A stretch of DNA of 64,000 nt from Lachnospiraceae bacterium (GCA_029067085.1 JAIEFE010000015.1:181633-245632); one strand, 5' to 3'. Counted from the stretch's first letter, positions 18,025 through 26,804 are shown. The notes: generated by a model not told the origin, from the sequence alone. Numbers and translations: made by a program.

Positions 18025-19938
18025 CTACTCGACTTTTTCATAGAACACGTCCAAAATCAACTCATATAAGGCTTCCTCATCCGGATAGAATTCTTCAAAT
18101 TCTTCTCCCATAACGGTTTCCCCTTTTAATAGATAAAAATCATTTTCATCAAACGTATAATTTGACTGAATGGATGCCAGATAAGCTGCCCTGTCCATAG
18201 AAATATCAGTAACCATCTGGGGCGTTACCGCCATATAGAGATCTAACGCTGCAGAAATATTTTCTCTCGCCGTCTGTCTGGCTTTATTGACCCAATTAGT
18301 CAAATAATCTTTCTGTCTGGCCAGACGCATATCTGCCGAGGCAAAAACATCAGTGTCCCTGTATCTCACATAGCAAAAAGCGCTTTCTCCGCTTAAGTGC
18401 ACATAGCTGCCCTCCACAAGGCTTGCATCTGCGGCAGTCAGATCCTCCAAAACCGTCACATCTATGCCGCCTACCGCATCATTGATCGTAGGAATGGCAC
18501 TCATATTGACGGCGGCGTATCCATGTATGGGCAGCTGGTAAAACAGCTTTTCCACTGCTTTTTTCTGATATTCACAACTCTTCTCCATTCCGTCGCCAAA
18601 GCCGTGCTGCACGGCAAGCTGCGCTTCTGTGGTGGTGATATATGCGCCGTCTCCGTTGTAAATATCAATATCCGTCATGGTATTACGATTGATCCCGATG
18701 ATCTTAACGCTTTTATCTTTCGGATTCATAACTGCCAGAAACAAGGCATCCGCCTGTCCGCCTTCTGTTCCCTCTTTTACCGCTACCGCATCACTGTTCT
18801 TATCAATTCCCATGATGAGAAAGGTGAGAATATCCTCATTGTATTGATAGATGGTATCCTGATATTTCACCCATCCATCCCGCCATCTGATCTGCTCTTC
18901 TTCCGACAGCTCACTGTCGCCTATCGTAGTCTGCAGCTGTGGCCGCATCCCGTTCGCGGCACTCATCAGACTTCTCTTCCCCATGGCTCTGGCAACTTCA
19001 AAGCCGCCCATAGCCAATCCGCATATAAGCAGAACAGAAGCCACTGCTGCCAGAACAACTTTCCCGGCCGCTTTGCCAACCCGTTTGATCTTCTGCCTCC
19101 TGTCTGCCCTCCGTTCTTTCTTTTCCTGCTCTTTCTTCTCCTGCTCTTCCTGCTTCCGACTCTCATAAAAATCTTTTTGAAGCTCTAAGCGAATCTTTTC
19201 CTCTTTCTCCTGCTTTTCTTTGGATTCCGGATCAGATCCATACTCGCCATAATATTTTCCGTAATACTTGCCATAGTATTTTCCATAGTGTCCGTAATAC
19301 CCCTTACTGCTCATATCAACTTTATTCAGGACAACCCCCAAAATACCGCTTCCGGCTTTCTCAAGCTGATCCTTCACCTTTTGGGCAAAGCGGTAACTGA
19401 TCGCATTGTTTTCTATCACCAATACGGTACCGTCACAGTTTTTAGCCACTACGGCAGCATCTATGACACTTCCAAGCGGCGGGGTATCTATAATGATGTA
19501 GTTAAAGGGTCTTTTCATAACATTCAGCATTTCGGAAAACTTTCTGCTTCCGAGAAGTTCACTGGGATTAGGCGGCACAAGACCCGAAAAAAGCACACAC
19601 AGTTTAGGTATATCCGTTTCACAGATCGCATCCAGATATTGCGTTTTTCCGGTCAGGCAATGACTCAAACCGTATTTTACTGCGCCGGTCTTGTATCGTC
19701 CTATCAATACTGACTTACGCATATCCGCGTCGATCAGCAGCGTCATATTACCGGCTTCCGCAAAAGACTTCGCCAGCTCCATGGCAACACTGGATTTCCC
19801 CTCATGCGCCATACAGCTGGTAATCGCGATCACCTTGATATCATCACCGCAAAATTCTATATTGCTGCGCAGTGTCTTGAAGGCTTCCTTGATATAAAAG
19901 TCGTTTTTCTTTTGAAAATAAAGCTTTACCTTCTGCAT
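18025..19938 (-). CDS. BY-kinase (CpsD-like) fused to a LytR-CpsA-Psr domain
   Basis: This is one continuous 637-residue frame. Residues 1-210 are a CpsD-type tyrosine kinase: Walker A MAHEGKSS near 43-50, Walker A' LLIDADMRKS, Walker B YIIIDTPPLGS. A Tyr-rich tail follows at 213-234 (repeated GKYY units, the autophosphorylation cluster). A charged coiled coil spans 237-285 and one membrane helix lies near 292-315. Residues 365-600 form an LCP domain with the conserved Arg in GINRNTMTD and YVRYRDTD...ADMRLARQ. LCP enzymes attach undecaprenyl-linked polymers to peptidoglycan. The topology puts the kinase inside and the LCP outside, linking chain-length control to wall attachment in one protein. 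Confidence 0.88.
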   Translation of the reverse strand: MQKVKLYFQKKNDFYIKEAFKTLRSNIEFCGDDIKVIAITSCMAHEGKSSVAMELAKSFAEAGNMTLLIDADMRKSVLIGRYKTGAVKYGLSHCLTGKTQYLDAICETDIPKLCVLFSGLVPPNPSELLGSRKFSEMLNVMKRPFNYIIIDTPPLGSVIDAAVVAKNCDGTVLVIENNAISYRFAQKVKDQLEKAGSGILGVVLNKVDMSSKGYYGHYGKYYGKYYGKYYGEYGSDPESKEKQEKEEKIRLELQKDFYESRKQEEQEKKEQEKKERRADRRQKIKRVGKAAGKVVLAAVASVLLICGLAMGGFEVARAMGKRSLMSAANGMRPQLQTTIGDSELSEEEQIRWRDGWVKYQDTIYQYNEDILTFLIMGIDKNSDAVAVKEGTEGGQADALFLAVMNPKDKSVKIIGINRNTMTDIDIYNGDGAYITTTEAQLAVQHGFGDGMEKSCEYQKKAVEKLFYQLPIHGYAAVNMSAIPTINDAVGGIDVTVLEDLTAADASLVEGSYVHLSGESAFCYVRYRDTDVFASADMRLARQKDYLTNWVNKARQTARENISAALDLYMAVTPQMVTDISMDRAAYLASIQSNYTFDENDFYLLKGETVMGEEFEEFYPDEEALYELILDVFYEKVE

Positions 19939-19940
19939 CG

Positions 19941-20672
19941 TTAGTTCCTCTTGCTTTTTCTCTTTTTCACAGCGTTCTCTTCGGTAATCACCGGAATCAT
20001 CGCCAGCGTGCTGAGTCCAAGATATTTTTCAACATCCTCCGAAGCTTTGATGGTGTCATCTAAAAAGAATATGACCAAAATAATTGCGCATGCTAAAAAA
20101 GCCCCTGCAGCACTTCCTATCAATGTCCATTTCATAACGCTCGGGCCGGACTTTTCCATAGGCATATTCGCCGTTTCCACCACATTGACCGCCTCGATAT
20201 CCATGACGTTCTGAATGTGTTCTCCCGCCACCTCTCTGATACAGTTTGCCATTCTCATGGCCAATTCCGGATCCGTATGTTCAACCGTGATAGATACGAT
20301 ACGCGTATCCACAGGCGTATGCACCGATACCTGTTTCATCAGATCTTTATATTCCATACCCTCTAAAGAGAGCTGGTCGATCACTTTCTCTATCACATAT
20401 CTGCTGTTGATCAGTTCGGCGTAATCTTTCGTCAATTGCGTTCCCATCTGTACATCAGTATAGGTAACTGCCGTATTATCTGTTTTATTCAGTATATAGA
20501 TCTTGGTGGTCGATTCATAAACCGGCGCCAATACATAAGCGCTGACTGCAAAGCAGATAATCGCTGCTATCAGTCCGGCACCCAGGATGATCCAAAACCT
20601 GCCAAGCAGAACATGAACGATTTCCAACAGATCGATCTCTATTTCATTACTATTTTCCTGCTGTTTTTCCAT
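19941..20672 (-). CDS. Wzz/CpsC-like chain-length regulator (BY-kinase activator)
   Basis: The 243 residues have two membrane helices (about 28-52 and 180-203) enclosing an extracytoplasmic domain with YESTTKIYILN, TQLTKDYAELINSRYVIEKV and VDTRIVSITVEHTDPELA. A cytosolic C-terminus follows, as in CpsC/CapA proteins that switch on the partner kinase. The Pro-rich motif before helix 2 (ANMPMEKSGPSVMK) is present. The gene ends two bases before the start of the kinase fusion. Confidence 0.9.
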   Translation of the reverse strand: MEKQQENSNEIEIDLLEIVHVLLGRFWIILGAGLIAAIICFAVSAYVLAPVYESTTKIYILNKTDNTAVTYTDVQMGTQLTKDYAELINSRYVIEKVIDQLSLEGMEYKDLMKQVSVHTPVDTRIVSITVEHTDPELAMRMANCIREVAGEHIQNVMDIEAVNVVETANMPMEKSGPSVMKWTLIGSAAGAFLACAIILVIFFLDDTIKASEDVEKYLGLSTLAMIPVITEENAVKKRKSKRN

Positions 20673-20691
20673 TCCCTCTTCTTTCTGCCTT

Positions 20692-21426
20692 TCAACGCCA
20701 GGCTATGTCTTTATCTTCGATCACACACAAAGCATTTTCACAAAACAATCTATCAGCGTAATCCTCACCATACTTTTTTTTGATCCATTCAGCGCAATCT
20801 GAAAGATAAGGCGCTCTCTTTTTCATATCATGAGCATCTGTTGCGATAAAATGAACCTGCCTCTGTTTCAACATATCTCTGAGAAAACGCTTGGCTTTCG
20901 ATCCGAATTTTCCCATTACGCTGCCCGCATTCACCTGAATATAACAGCCCATTTCTATCAACTCATCTATTCCGTTTTTTTTGGTGCAGACATTCTGATA
21001 CCGTTCCGCATGAGCCAGAACAGGATAATATCCTCCCATCAGCAAAGAATAACAGCCATTGCGGATATAATCGTAATCCTCTAAGGGATTAAACTCCAAA
21101 AGCACATAGCGGGAACCCGCCAGAGTTGCGGAGATATTATCTTCGATTTCCTGCAGAAGCCCGCTTCGGTAATACAGCTCACTTCCTAAGTACAGATTTA
21201 TCTCTATACTTTCTCTCGCCATCAGCTCCCGCAGTTTTTCCAGCTCGAATGTCATTTTAGAAAAATGCACATTCCGATGTCCCGGCTTATTATGCGGCGT
21301 AAGGATGATTTCAGATATACCGTCGTCCATAGCGCATTTAAGCATTCGCATACTCTTTTCAAAGCTTTCTGAACCGTCATCTACTCCCGGCAGAATATGC
21401 GAGTGAATATCGATTAAATTTTCCAT
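20692..21426 (-). CDS. CpsB/CapC-like protein-tyrosine phosphatase (PHP domain)
   Basis: This 244-residue PHP-fold metallophosphatase shows the metal ligands DIHSHILPGVDDG at the N-terminus, TPHNKPGH, SELYYR (Glu), LAHAERY and the final TDAHD. It should dephosphorylate the Tyr-rich tail of the CpsD-like kinase encoded two genes downstream. It is the first gene of the EPS operon, 56 bases or so after the predicted transcript start. Confidence 0.92.
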   Translation of the reverse strand: MENLIDIHSHILPGVDDGSESFEKSMRMLKCAMDDGISEIILTPHNKPGHRNVHFSKMTFELEKLRELMARESIEINLYLGSELYYRSGLLQEIEDNISATLAGSRYVLLEFNPLEDYDYIRNGCYSLLMGGYYPVLAHAERYQNVCTKKNGIDELIEMGCYIQVNAGSVMGKFGSKAKRFLRDMLKQRQVHFIATDAHDMKKRAPYLSDCAEWIKKKYGEDYADRLFCENALCVIEDKDIAWR

Positions 21427-21458
21427 TTGTCACCACAAATCATCTGTTTAAGCTACAT

Positions 21459-21544
21459 TTCGCTATATTTAAACTAATATTTTGCTCCATTATAATAGAT
21501 ATAATCTTTTATGTCAACTAAAATACCTCATTAAATTTAGCGAA
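21459..21544. promoter_or_regulatory. inverted pair of 14-bp operator-like sites flanking the EPS promoter
   Basis: TTCGCTATATTTAA at 21459-21472 and its inverted form at 21531-21544 (bottom strand TTCGCTAAATTTAA) differ at one base out of 14. They lie on either side of the promoter at 21489-21517. The 5' leader also has GTTTAA/TTAAAC arms at 21446-21474. The pair is a good candidate target for the divergent XRE regulator; looping between the two sites is possible. Confidence 0.6.
21489..21517 (-). promoter_or_regulatory. consensus sigma-A promoter of the EPS operon
   Basis: On the leftward strand, TTGACA (21512-21517) and TATAAT (21489-21494) are both perfect, with a 17-bp spacer. Transcription would start near 21482, giving a leader of about 56 bases before the CpsB-like gene. 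A fully consensus promoter suggests strong expression held down by a repressor. Confidence 0.88.
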
Positions 21545-21616
21545 TAGCATATATATGTAATGTACAATCTATTACATAAGAGGGGAAAGACAATAGAAAG
21601 GGTATGGTTGCCATTG

Positions 21617-21928
21617 ATGTATGAAAATTTTCTCCCCGACAGACTGGCCGAATTAAGATTACAAAAAGGCATTTCCGCACGCGATATGTCCTTGTCATTA
21701 GGACAGGCAAATAATTATATCAATACCATTGAAAACAAGAAATCTCTGCCATCCATGCAATCATTTTTTTATATCTGTGAATTTTTGGAGATTACTCCAC
21801 AAGAATTTTTCGACAAAAATAACTCCAACCCGACAAAATTAAAAGAATTTATAGAAGAAGCACAAAAACTGGATTACGAATCGTTTTCACATATTCTCGG
21901 CATCATGAAAGCGCTGAACAAGCGATAA
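21617..21928 (+). CDS. XRE family regulator, divergent from the EPS operon
   Basis: The protein has 103 residues from ATG 21617; a longer frame from ATG 21560 lacks a good ribosome binding site, and a TTG at 21608 is also possible. The N-terminal helix-turn-helix reads LAELRLQKGISARDMSLSLG, followed by YINTIENKKSLPSMQSFFYI and a short C-terminal helical region. By size and place it resembles SinR-like repressors of matrix operons. It probably binds the inverted 14-bp sites around the EPS promoter. That link is inferred. Confidence 0.8.
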   Translation: MYENFLPDRLAELRLQKGISARDMSLSLGQANNYINTIENKKSLPSMQSFFYICEFLEITPQEFFDKNNSNPTKLKEFIEEAQKLDYESFSHILGIMKALNKR

Positions 21929-21935
21929 CCTGACG

Positions 21936-22379
21936 CTACCCGTTAAACGCTGTGATATTCTCCTCATTCAGTGTAAAATCGTAGTAATTCAGGTCTTCCC
22001 GTTTGGTCCAGCCGATCTGCTTCCAGAAGGCATTTCCGATGTCATTCCGGGTAAAGGCGATCAGCGACACCTTATTGATCTGCTCCGCCTTCAAGGCTTC
22101 CATACAAAACACCACCATCGCCTTGCCAATGCCGCGCATACGGTAGTCTTCTGCTACGCACACATGATACAGGCACCCTCTTCTGCCGTCATGACCGCAG
22201 AGGATCGCGCCCACGATCTTACCTTCCTCCACCGCCACCACGCTGGTATCGGGATTTCTTGTAAGAAAGCGCGCCACACCCTCTCTTGAATCGTCCAGGC
22301 TCCTGATAGCAAAACCCTTGATCGTCATCCAGAGTGCCTTCACACCATCATAATCCTCTATTGTCATCTTACGAACCAT
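21936..22379 (-). CDS. GNAT family N-acetyltransferase
   Basis: The protein has 147 residues from ATG 22379 with AGAGG 7 bases upstream; an ATG at 22436 in frame lacks a site. It shows the GNAT fold: a strand VVAVEEGKIVGAILCG, the acetyl-CoA loop VAEDYRMRGIGKAMV (R/QxxGxG/A), and NDIGNAFWKQIGW near the end. The substrate is unknown. It ends convergently a few bases from the XRE gene. Confidence 0.85.
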   Translation of the reverse strand: MVRKMTIEDYDGVKALWMTIKGFAIRSLDDSREGVARFLTRNPDTSVVAVEEGKIVGAILCGHDGRRGCLYHVCVAEDYRMRGIGKAMVVFCMEALKAEQINKVSLIAFTRNDIGNAFWKQIGWTKREDLNYYDFTLNEENITAFNG

Positions 22380-22423
22380 ATCTATACCTCTTTTCTTTTT
22401 TCCTTCTCGTTGCCTTAAATACA

Positions 22424-22494
22424 TTATGTAAACCAACAGGTGCCGCCATTAATTATGTAAACAATACGCCGTTCCAGTGAAATTTTATGTAAAC
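22424..22494 (+). repeat. three exact copies of TTATGTAAAC at about 30-bp spacing
   Basis: The decamer occurs at 22424-22433, 22453-22462 and 22485-22494, always in the same orientation, in the short gap upstream of the GNAT gene. Further exact copies lie in other gaps at 32156-32165 and 39283-39292, and one lies inside the Rpn-like gene at 14386-14395. The spacing is close to three helical turns. Confidence 0.7.
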
Positions 22495-23054
22495 TATTCA
22501 CCTTGCAGTTCCACCGCCGTATATTCATGTCCCACATAGGGCAGGAACTTCTCCAGAATATCCTTCATCCGTATTTTCAGGCTGACGGTGTTCACGCATG
22601 GGTGGCACCCCACAAACTCATCCCGCAAAAGTTCGCCGTCAATCAGGAGGCGCACACGATGATCCTTATCATTCATCAATCCCATCACGCTCACCGAACC
22701 CGGTGTGATATTCAGAAATTCCTCCATATACTCCGCCTCCGCAAAGGAAAGACGCGCCACGCCCAGCTGCCCTGAAAGTTCCTTTGTCTTGAACTTTTTC
22801 AGCCCCGGCATCATGAGGAGATAGAAATCCGTCTTCTGTCTGTTGCACAAAAACAGGTTCTTACAGATGTGAAGCCCCAGCGCCTCATCCACGTCATGGC
22901 AGTCCTCCACCGTCGCTGCCTCCTTGTGATCCACTCTCAGATAAGGAATTTCCAGCTTCTCCAGCAGGTCATATACTGCCATTTCTTTTAAAAGTCTACC
23001 CTTGGGTGAGGGTTTTGTGTCAATTGGCTTTACCGCCATTTCCCGTTCTTCCAT
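22494..23054 (-). CDS. YbaK/ProX-type aminoacyl-tRNA deacylase
   Basis: This 186-residue protein has a YbaK/prolyl-tRNA editing domain: PYLRVDHKEAATVEDCHD at the start, NLFLCNRQKTDFYLLMMPG, then KELSGQLGVARLSFAEAEYM, ITPGSVSVMGLMND, and the GCHPCVNTVSL end. Family members hydrolyse mischarged Ala- or Cys-tRNA(Pro) in trans. The catalytic Lys of the family appears as the K before NLFLC. It has an AAAGGA site about 9 bases upstream. Confidence 0.88.
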   Translation of the reverse strand: MEEREMAVKPIDTKPSPKGRLLKEMAVYDLLEKLEIPYLRVDHKEAATVEDCHDVDEALGLHICKNLFLCNRQKTDFYLLMMPGLKKFKTKELSGQLGVARLSFAEAEYMEEFLNITPGSVSVMGLMNDKDHRVRLLIDGELLRDEFVGCHPCVNTVSLKIRMKDILEKFLPYVGHEYTAVELQGE

Positions 23055-23112
23055 ATCCGTGATTCCTTTCTCTTATAATTCCAGCATATATTTGCAGCAA
23101 CTGAATCGAAAA

Positions 23113-24345
23113 CTAAATATACATAATAGGAAGCGCAACCAGATTCTCCCTCAAGTACGTTTTTTGATCGATTAGACAGAGAATCACACCCATTCCCCTT
23201 TGTTTCTCTTTCACTTTATCCAAAACAGGATTCGCCGCTCCCATCTCTGACTTTGGATTTGCTGACATCTTAATTTCAACAGGATATAACACCCCGTTTT
23301 CTTCTATAACAAGATCAATTTCATTTTCACCGGCCGGATTCTTATCCCTGCCTCTGTAATAATAGATACTGAACTTATAATCCATCACCTCATTGGTATA
23401 TGATTTCAGGATTTCCGATACCATAAAGGTTTCAAACATATTGCCCGCAACAGCCGAACATTTCAACGCATCAGACGTCAGCCATCTGGTAAGATAACAG
23501 GCAAGTCCGGTATCCCTGAAATAGATTTTCGGCGTTTTAACCGCTCTGTTTAAAGCGGAAGCGCTGTACGGCTGTAATAGAAATACGATTCCTGTCCGTT
23601 CCAGAATAGAGATCCATGTTTTGACAGTCGGCTCACTTACGCCTACCTCGCTCGCAATATTGGCATAGTTTAACATCTCACCCGTTCTCGCAGCGACAGC
23701 CGTAAGAAATTTCGTAAAGGTAATGCTGTCCGCAGAGATCAGTTCGTTAATATCTCTTTCAAGATAAGTCGATACATAAGAAGCGTAATATTCCTGCCAT
23801 TCCCTATCCACATCGTACAGTTCAGGATACGCCCCTCTGTGAATAGTTTCCCACAGGTCTGTATAGGGCTTCAGCTCTTTTTCACGTCCCTCAAGATATT
23901 CCTCTGTCGGGACAAAATGTCTGTTAAACTTTACGCCGTGTATTTCACGCAGGGACAGCCCTGTCAGCTCTGTGACTGAAACTCTTCCTGCAAGGGACTC
24001 ACTCATACCTTTCATCAGTTCCAGATTTTGTAAGCCTGTCAGGATAAACATACCTCTTTCTTCAGTCTCATCAACGATACGCTTGATATCTTCTAAAATA
24101 CTGCTTTCCTTCTGAACCTCGTCAATAAATAAAGGACATTGATGATTCAAAAAAAAGAGTCCGGGTTCTTCTTTGGCCTGCAGCCTAGCCAATCTGTCAT
24201 CAAAATTCACTCTGTTATATTCGGGAAATTCATGCTTAATGAGAGTTGATTTTCCAACCTGTCTGGCTCCCGTAACCAGTGTACACTTGCTGCCGGAAAC
24301 CCGCCTCTTTAACACTTCTGCGACAGCCCGTTCTATATATGACAT
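23113..24345 (-). CDS. AAA family ATPase with DUF4143 domain
   Basis: The 410 residues have Walker A GARQVGKSTL near 28-37, Walker B CPLFIDEVQKE, the sensor FILTGLQNLELM (usual GS replaced by GL), and an arginine-finger region. A winged-helix segment (YANIASEVGVSEPTVKTWIS) and a nuclease-like C-terminus with ENEIDLVIEENGVLYPVEIKMS follow. This is the usual layout of a large family of unknown function that often sits near mobile or defence genes. The PD-(D/E)XK-like E-IDL-VEIK core is intact. Confidence 0.88.
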   Translation of the reverse strand: MSYIERAVAEVLKRRVSGSKCTLVTGARQVGKSTLIKHEFPEYNRVNFDDRLARLQAKEEPGLFFLNHQCPLFIDEVQKESSILEDIKRIVDETEERGMFILTGLQNLELMKGMSESLAGRVSVTELTGLSLREIHGVKFNRHFVPTEEYLEGREKELKPYTDLWETIHRGAYPELYDVDREWQEYYASYVSTYLERDINELISADSITFTKFLTAVAARTGEMLNYANIASEVGVSEPTVKTWISILERTGIVFLLQPYSASALNRAVKTPKIYFRDTGLACYLTRWLTSDALKCSAVAGNMFETFMVSEILKSYTNEVMDYKFSIYYYRGRDKNPAGENEIDLVIEENGVLYPVEIKMSANPKSEMGAANPVLDKVKEKQRGMGVILCLIDQKTYLRENLVALPIMYI

Positions 24346-24425
24346 GCTACGCCTCCTATGGCAAATCTAAAATCTGATTTTATTTTATACAAAGGATGCG
24401 TGCTTGTCAAACTTCTTCTCTAAAA

Positions 24426-25040
24426 TCACGGATTCAGCCATCCCGCTTCAATCGCATGGTCAATATTATCCGAAACCCATGCATACACCCGCGGCATAAA
24501 TTCTTTGATGACCGCCATTCTTTTCTCCACCGCAGCGCGATTCGTGCCGCTTTCCACCCAGGTGTGTCCGTCCGTCAGCGTATTGTGAAAGAATGGCTGC
24601 AGTCGATCCATACTGGCGGCGTACTTCGCGTCAGCGGTCTCCATGGCGTCAAATTCCTCCCAGAAACTGCGGAGCATCCTTCCCTGTTCCACAGGCAGCC
24701 CTGCAAAAAGCCGGTCTGCCGCTTCTTTTTCTCTCGCTTCCTTATCAACGTTTCCCGCCGCATCATAAGCGAAAGTATCTCCGGCTATGATCTCCACCAG
24801 ATCGTGCACCACGCACATCTGTACCACTCTGCCGATATCGACCGGCTCCTCAGCATACTCGGAAAAGAGCATCGCCATCACGGCAATGTGCCATGAATGC
24901 TCCGCATCGTTTTCCCTGCGGCTCTTGTCAATCAACAGTGTCCGCCGCAAGACGGAAGTCATCTGATCGATTTCCGCCGTAAAGAGAAACTGCATGTCCA
25001 TGCGCTCATCGCCGCTCGACTGAAAATCCTGTATTCCCAT
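24426..25040 (-). CDS. HD-domain hydrolase (YfbR-like)
   Basis: This 204-residue protein has the HD-domain metal ligands in order: RRENDAEHSWH, VVHDLVEIIAGD, and a distal Asp in YAASMDRLQPF. It matches the HD_3 group, whose E. coli member YfbR is a 5'-deoxynucleotidase; the substrate here is not known. ATG 25040 is preceded by GGAGG at 5 bases. It stands alone upstream of, and divergent from, argG. Confidence 0.85.
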   Translation of the reverse strand: MGIQDFQSSGDERMDMQFLFTAEIDQMTSVLRRTLLIDKSRRENDAEHSWHIAVMAMLFSEYAEEPVDIGRVVQMCVVHDLVEIIAGDTFAYDAAGNVDKEAREKEAADRLFAGLPVEQGRMLRSFWEEFDAMETADAKYAASMDRLQPFFHNTLTDGHTWVESGTNRAAVEKRMAVIKEFMPRVYAWVSDNIDHAIEAGWLNP

Positions 25041-25149
25041 TCCATCCTCCCTCTCTTCGCTTTCATCATTACCGGATTACTTCCGCCCTCAAAAATCTTT
25101 CGTATAACTATACACCCGTTTCAAATAATATTCAATATATTTTTATTTT

Positions 25150-25195
25150 TATGCATAAAATTCATTATATTCATGATAATTATGCATAAAATACC
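25150..25195 (+). promoter_or_regulatory. candidate ARG boxes upstream of argG
   Basis: TATGCATAAAATTCAT at 25150-25165 and TATGCATAAAATACC at 25181-25195 share an 11-base core and resemble the left half of ArgR/AhrC boxes. The second ends three bases before the -35 element of the argG promoter. The match to the full palindromic consensus is partial. Confidence 0.45.
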
Positions 25196-25197
25196 TA

Positions 25198-25226
25198 TTG
25201 CAATCTCCTTTCTCATGATGTATATT
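25198..25226 (+). promoter_or_regulatory. argG promoter
   Basis: TTGCAA (25198-25203) and TATATT (25221-25226) are separated by 17 bp, 58 bp before the argG ATG. Confidence 0.65.
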
Positions 25227-25283
25227 GTTTTCAGGACGTAAAAATACGATCAATATACATTAATGAAGGAAGGATTGAAAACC

Positions 25284-26507
25284 ATGAAAGAAAAAGTAGT
25301 TCTTGCTTATTCCGGCGGACTTGATACCACGGTCATCATCCCCTGGCTGAAAGAAAATTTTGACTATGAGGTCATCTGCGTGTGCGGAAACTGCGGACAG
25401 GCGGAGGAGCTCGACGGACTTGAGGAGAGAGCGCTCTCAAGCGGTGCATCCAAACTCTACATAGAGGATCTGACGGATGAGTTCTGCAACGACTTCATCA
25501 TTCCCTGCGTGCAGGCTCACGCGGTCTACGAGAACAAATATTTGCTCGGCACCTCCATGGCACGCCCCGTGATTGCGAAAAAGCTGGTAGAGATCGCCCG
25601 CAAGGAAGGCGCTACCGCTATCTGCCACGGCGCGACGGGAAAGGGCAACGACCAGATCCGTTTTGAGCTGGGCATCAAGGCTCTGGCTCCCGATTTAAAG
25701 ATCATCGCAGCCTGGAGAAATGAAAAATGGACCTTAAACTCCCGCGAGGAGGAGATCGAATACTGCAAACAGCACGGTATTAATCTTCCTTTCTCTGCGG
25801 ATTCCAGTTACAGCCGTGACCGCAACCTCTGGCACATCAGCCACGAGGGTCTCGAGCTGGAGGATCCCGCCAACGAGCCGAACTACGAGCATCTTCTGGT
25901 GCTCGGCACCACCCCTGAGAAGGCACCTGAGGAGGGCGAGTACGTGACCATGACCTTTGAAAAGGGCATCCCTACCTCCGTAAACGGAAAGAAGATGAAG
26001 GTGGCCGACATCATCACCACACTGAACGAGCTGGGCGGCAAGCACGGCATCGGCATCGTTGATATCGTGGAAAACCGTGTCGTAGGCATGAAGTCCCGCG
26101 GCGTTTACGAGACGCCGGGCGGCACCATCCTCTACGAGGCGCATCAACAGCTCGAAGAGCTGATCCTTGACCGCGACACCTACGCGCTGAAGGCTGACCT
26201 TGGCAACAAGTTCGCACAGGTCGTCTACGAAGGCAAGTGGTTCACACCCCTTCGTAAAGCGCTGCAGGCCTTCATCGAATCCACACAGGAGTATGTGACC
26301 GGCGAGGTGAAGTTCAAACTCTACAAGGGCAACATCATAAAGTCAGGTACCACTTCGCCTTACACGCTCTATAATGAGAGCATTGCCTCCTTCACCACAG
26401 GAGATCTCTACGATCACCATGACGCGGAGGGCTTCATCAATCTCTTCGGCCTTTCCTGCAAGGTTCGCGCCATGAAGATGCAGGAGCAGGGCGAAAGGTT
26501 ACTTTAA
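25284..26507 (+). CDS. argG: argininosuccinate synthase
   Basis: The protein has 407 residues from ATG 25284 with GGAAGGA 9 bases upstream; the ATG at 25263 overlaps this site and is rejected. It joins citrulline and aspartate with ATP in arginine synthesis, in the cytosol. Family marks are [12 protein letters not shown] at the N-terminus (ATP loop), [14 protein letters not shown], and the later [17 protein letters not shown] and [13 protein letters not shown]. Its DNA is clearly G+C-richer than its surroundings, as for highly expressed genes. argH and the rest of the pathway are not in the window. Confidence 0.97.
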   Translation: MKEKVVLAYSGGLDTTVIIPWLKENFDYEVICVCGNCGQAEELDGLEERALSSGASKLYIEDLTDEFCNDFIIPCVQAHAVYENKYLLGTSMARPVIAKKLVEIARKEGATAICHGATGKGNDQIRFELGIKALAPDLKIIAAWRNEKWTLNSREEEIEYCKQHGINLPFSADSSYSRDRNLWHISHEGLELEDPANEPNYEHLLVLGTTPEKAPEEGEYVTMTFEKGIPTSVNGKKMKVADIITTLNELGGKHGIGIVDIVENRVVGMKSRGVYETPGGTILYEAHQQLEELILDRDTYALKADLGNKFAQVVYEGKWFTPLRKALQAFIESTQEYVTGEVKFKLYKGNIIKSGTTSPYTLYNESIASFTTGDLYDHHDAEGFINLFGLSCKVRAMKMQEQGERLL

Positions 26508-26510
26508 ATC

Positions 26511-26804
26511 ATGAATTCTTTTGATCTTATTCTCTTATATGCTGCCATCGTCAATCTGGTCAGTTTCATCGTGATGGGAATAGACAAACGAAAGGCCCGA
26601 AAACGGGCCTTTCGGATTCCGGAAGCCACACTCTTTGTGCTGGCCATCATCGGCGGCAGCCTCGGTTCCATCATAGGCATGCATCTTTTCCGCCACAAGA
26701 CAAGACACTGGTACTTCCTCTACGGAATGCCGGTGATTTTGGCTTTACAGATCATTTTGATCCTGACACTGCTCTTTTCACCGATCGAACTGAATTTTTG
26801 GTAA
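26511..26804 (+). CDS. DUF1294 membrane protein
   Basis: This 97-residue protein has an N-terminal helix LLYAAIVNLVSFIVMGIDK, the DUF1294 hallmark RKARKRAFRIPEATL, a second helix LFVLAIIGGSLGSIIGMHLF with HKTRHWYF, and a third helix near the end. Function is unknown. It starts three bases after argG and is probably co-transcribed, though no link to arginine is known. Confidence 0.9.
   Translation: MNSFDLILLYAAIVNLVSFIVMGIDKRKARKRAFRIPEATLFVLAIIGGSLGSIIGMHLFRHKTRHWYFLYGMPVILALQIILILTLLFSPIELNFW
26589..26614. other. perfect 11-bp hairpin inside DUF1294 gene
   Basis: CGAAAGGCCCG (26589-26599) and CGGGCCTTTCG (26604-26614) pair without mismatch around an AAAA loop. It encodes the conserved RKARKRAF segment, has no T tract, and lies 80 bp after argG. 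Confidence 0.75.

Noticed and set aside
18397..19188. 263-codon frame on the + strand
   Set aside because: Antisense shadow of the kinase-LCP fusion; low-complexity Leu/Phe tail comes from the coiled-coil codons.
22424..22494. CRISPR-like array (three phased repeats)
   Set aside because: The repeat is only 10 bp and the units between are 19-22 bp, with no cas genes; a binding-site cluster is more likely.
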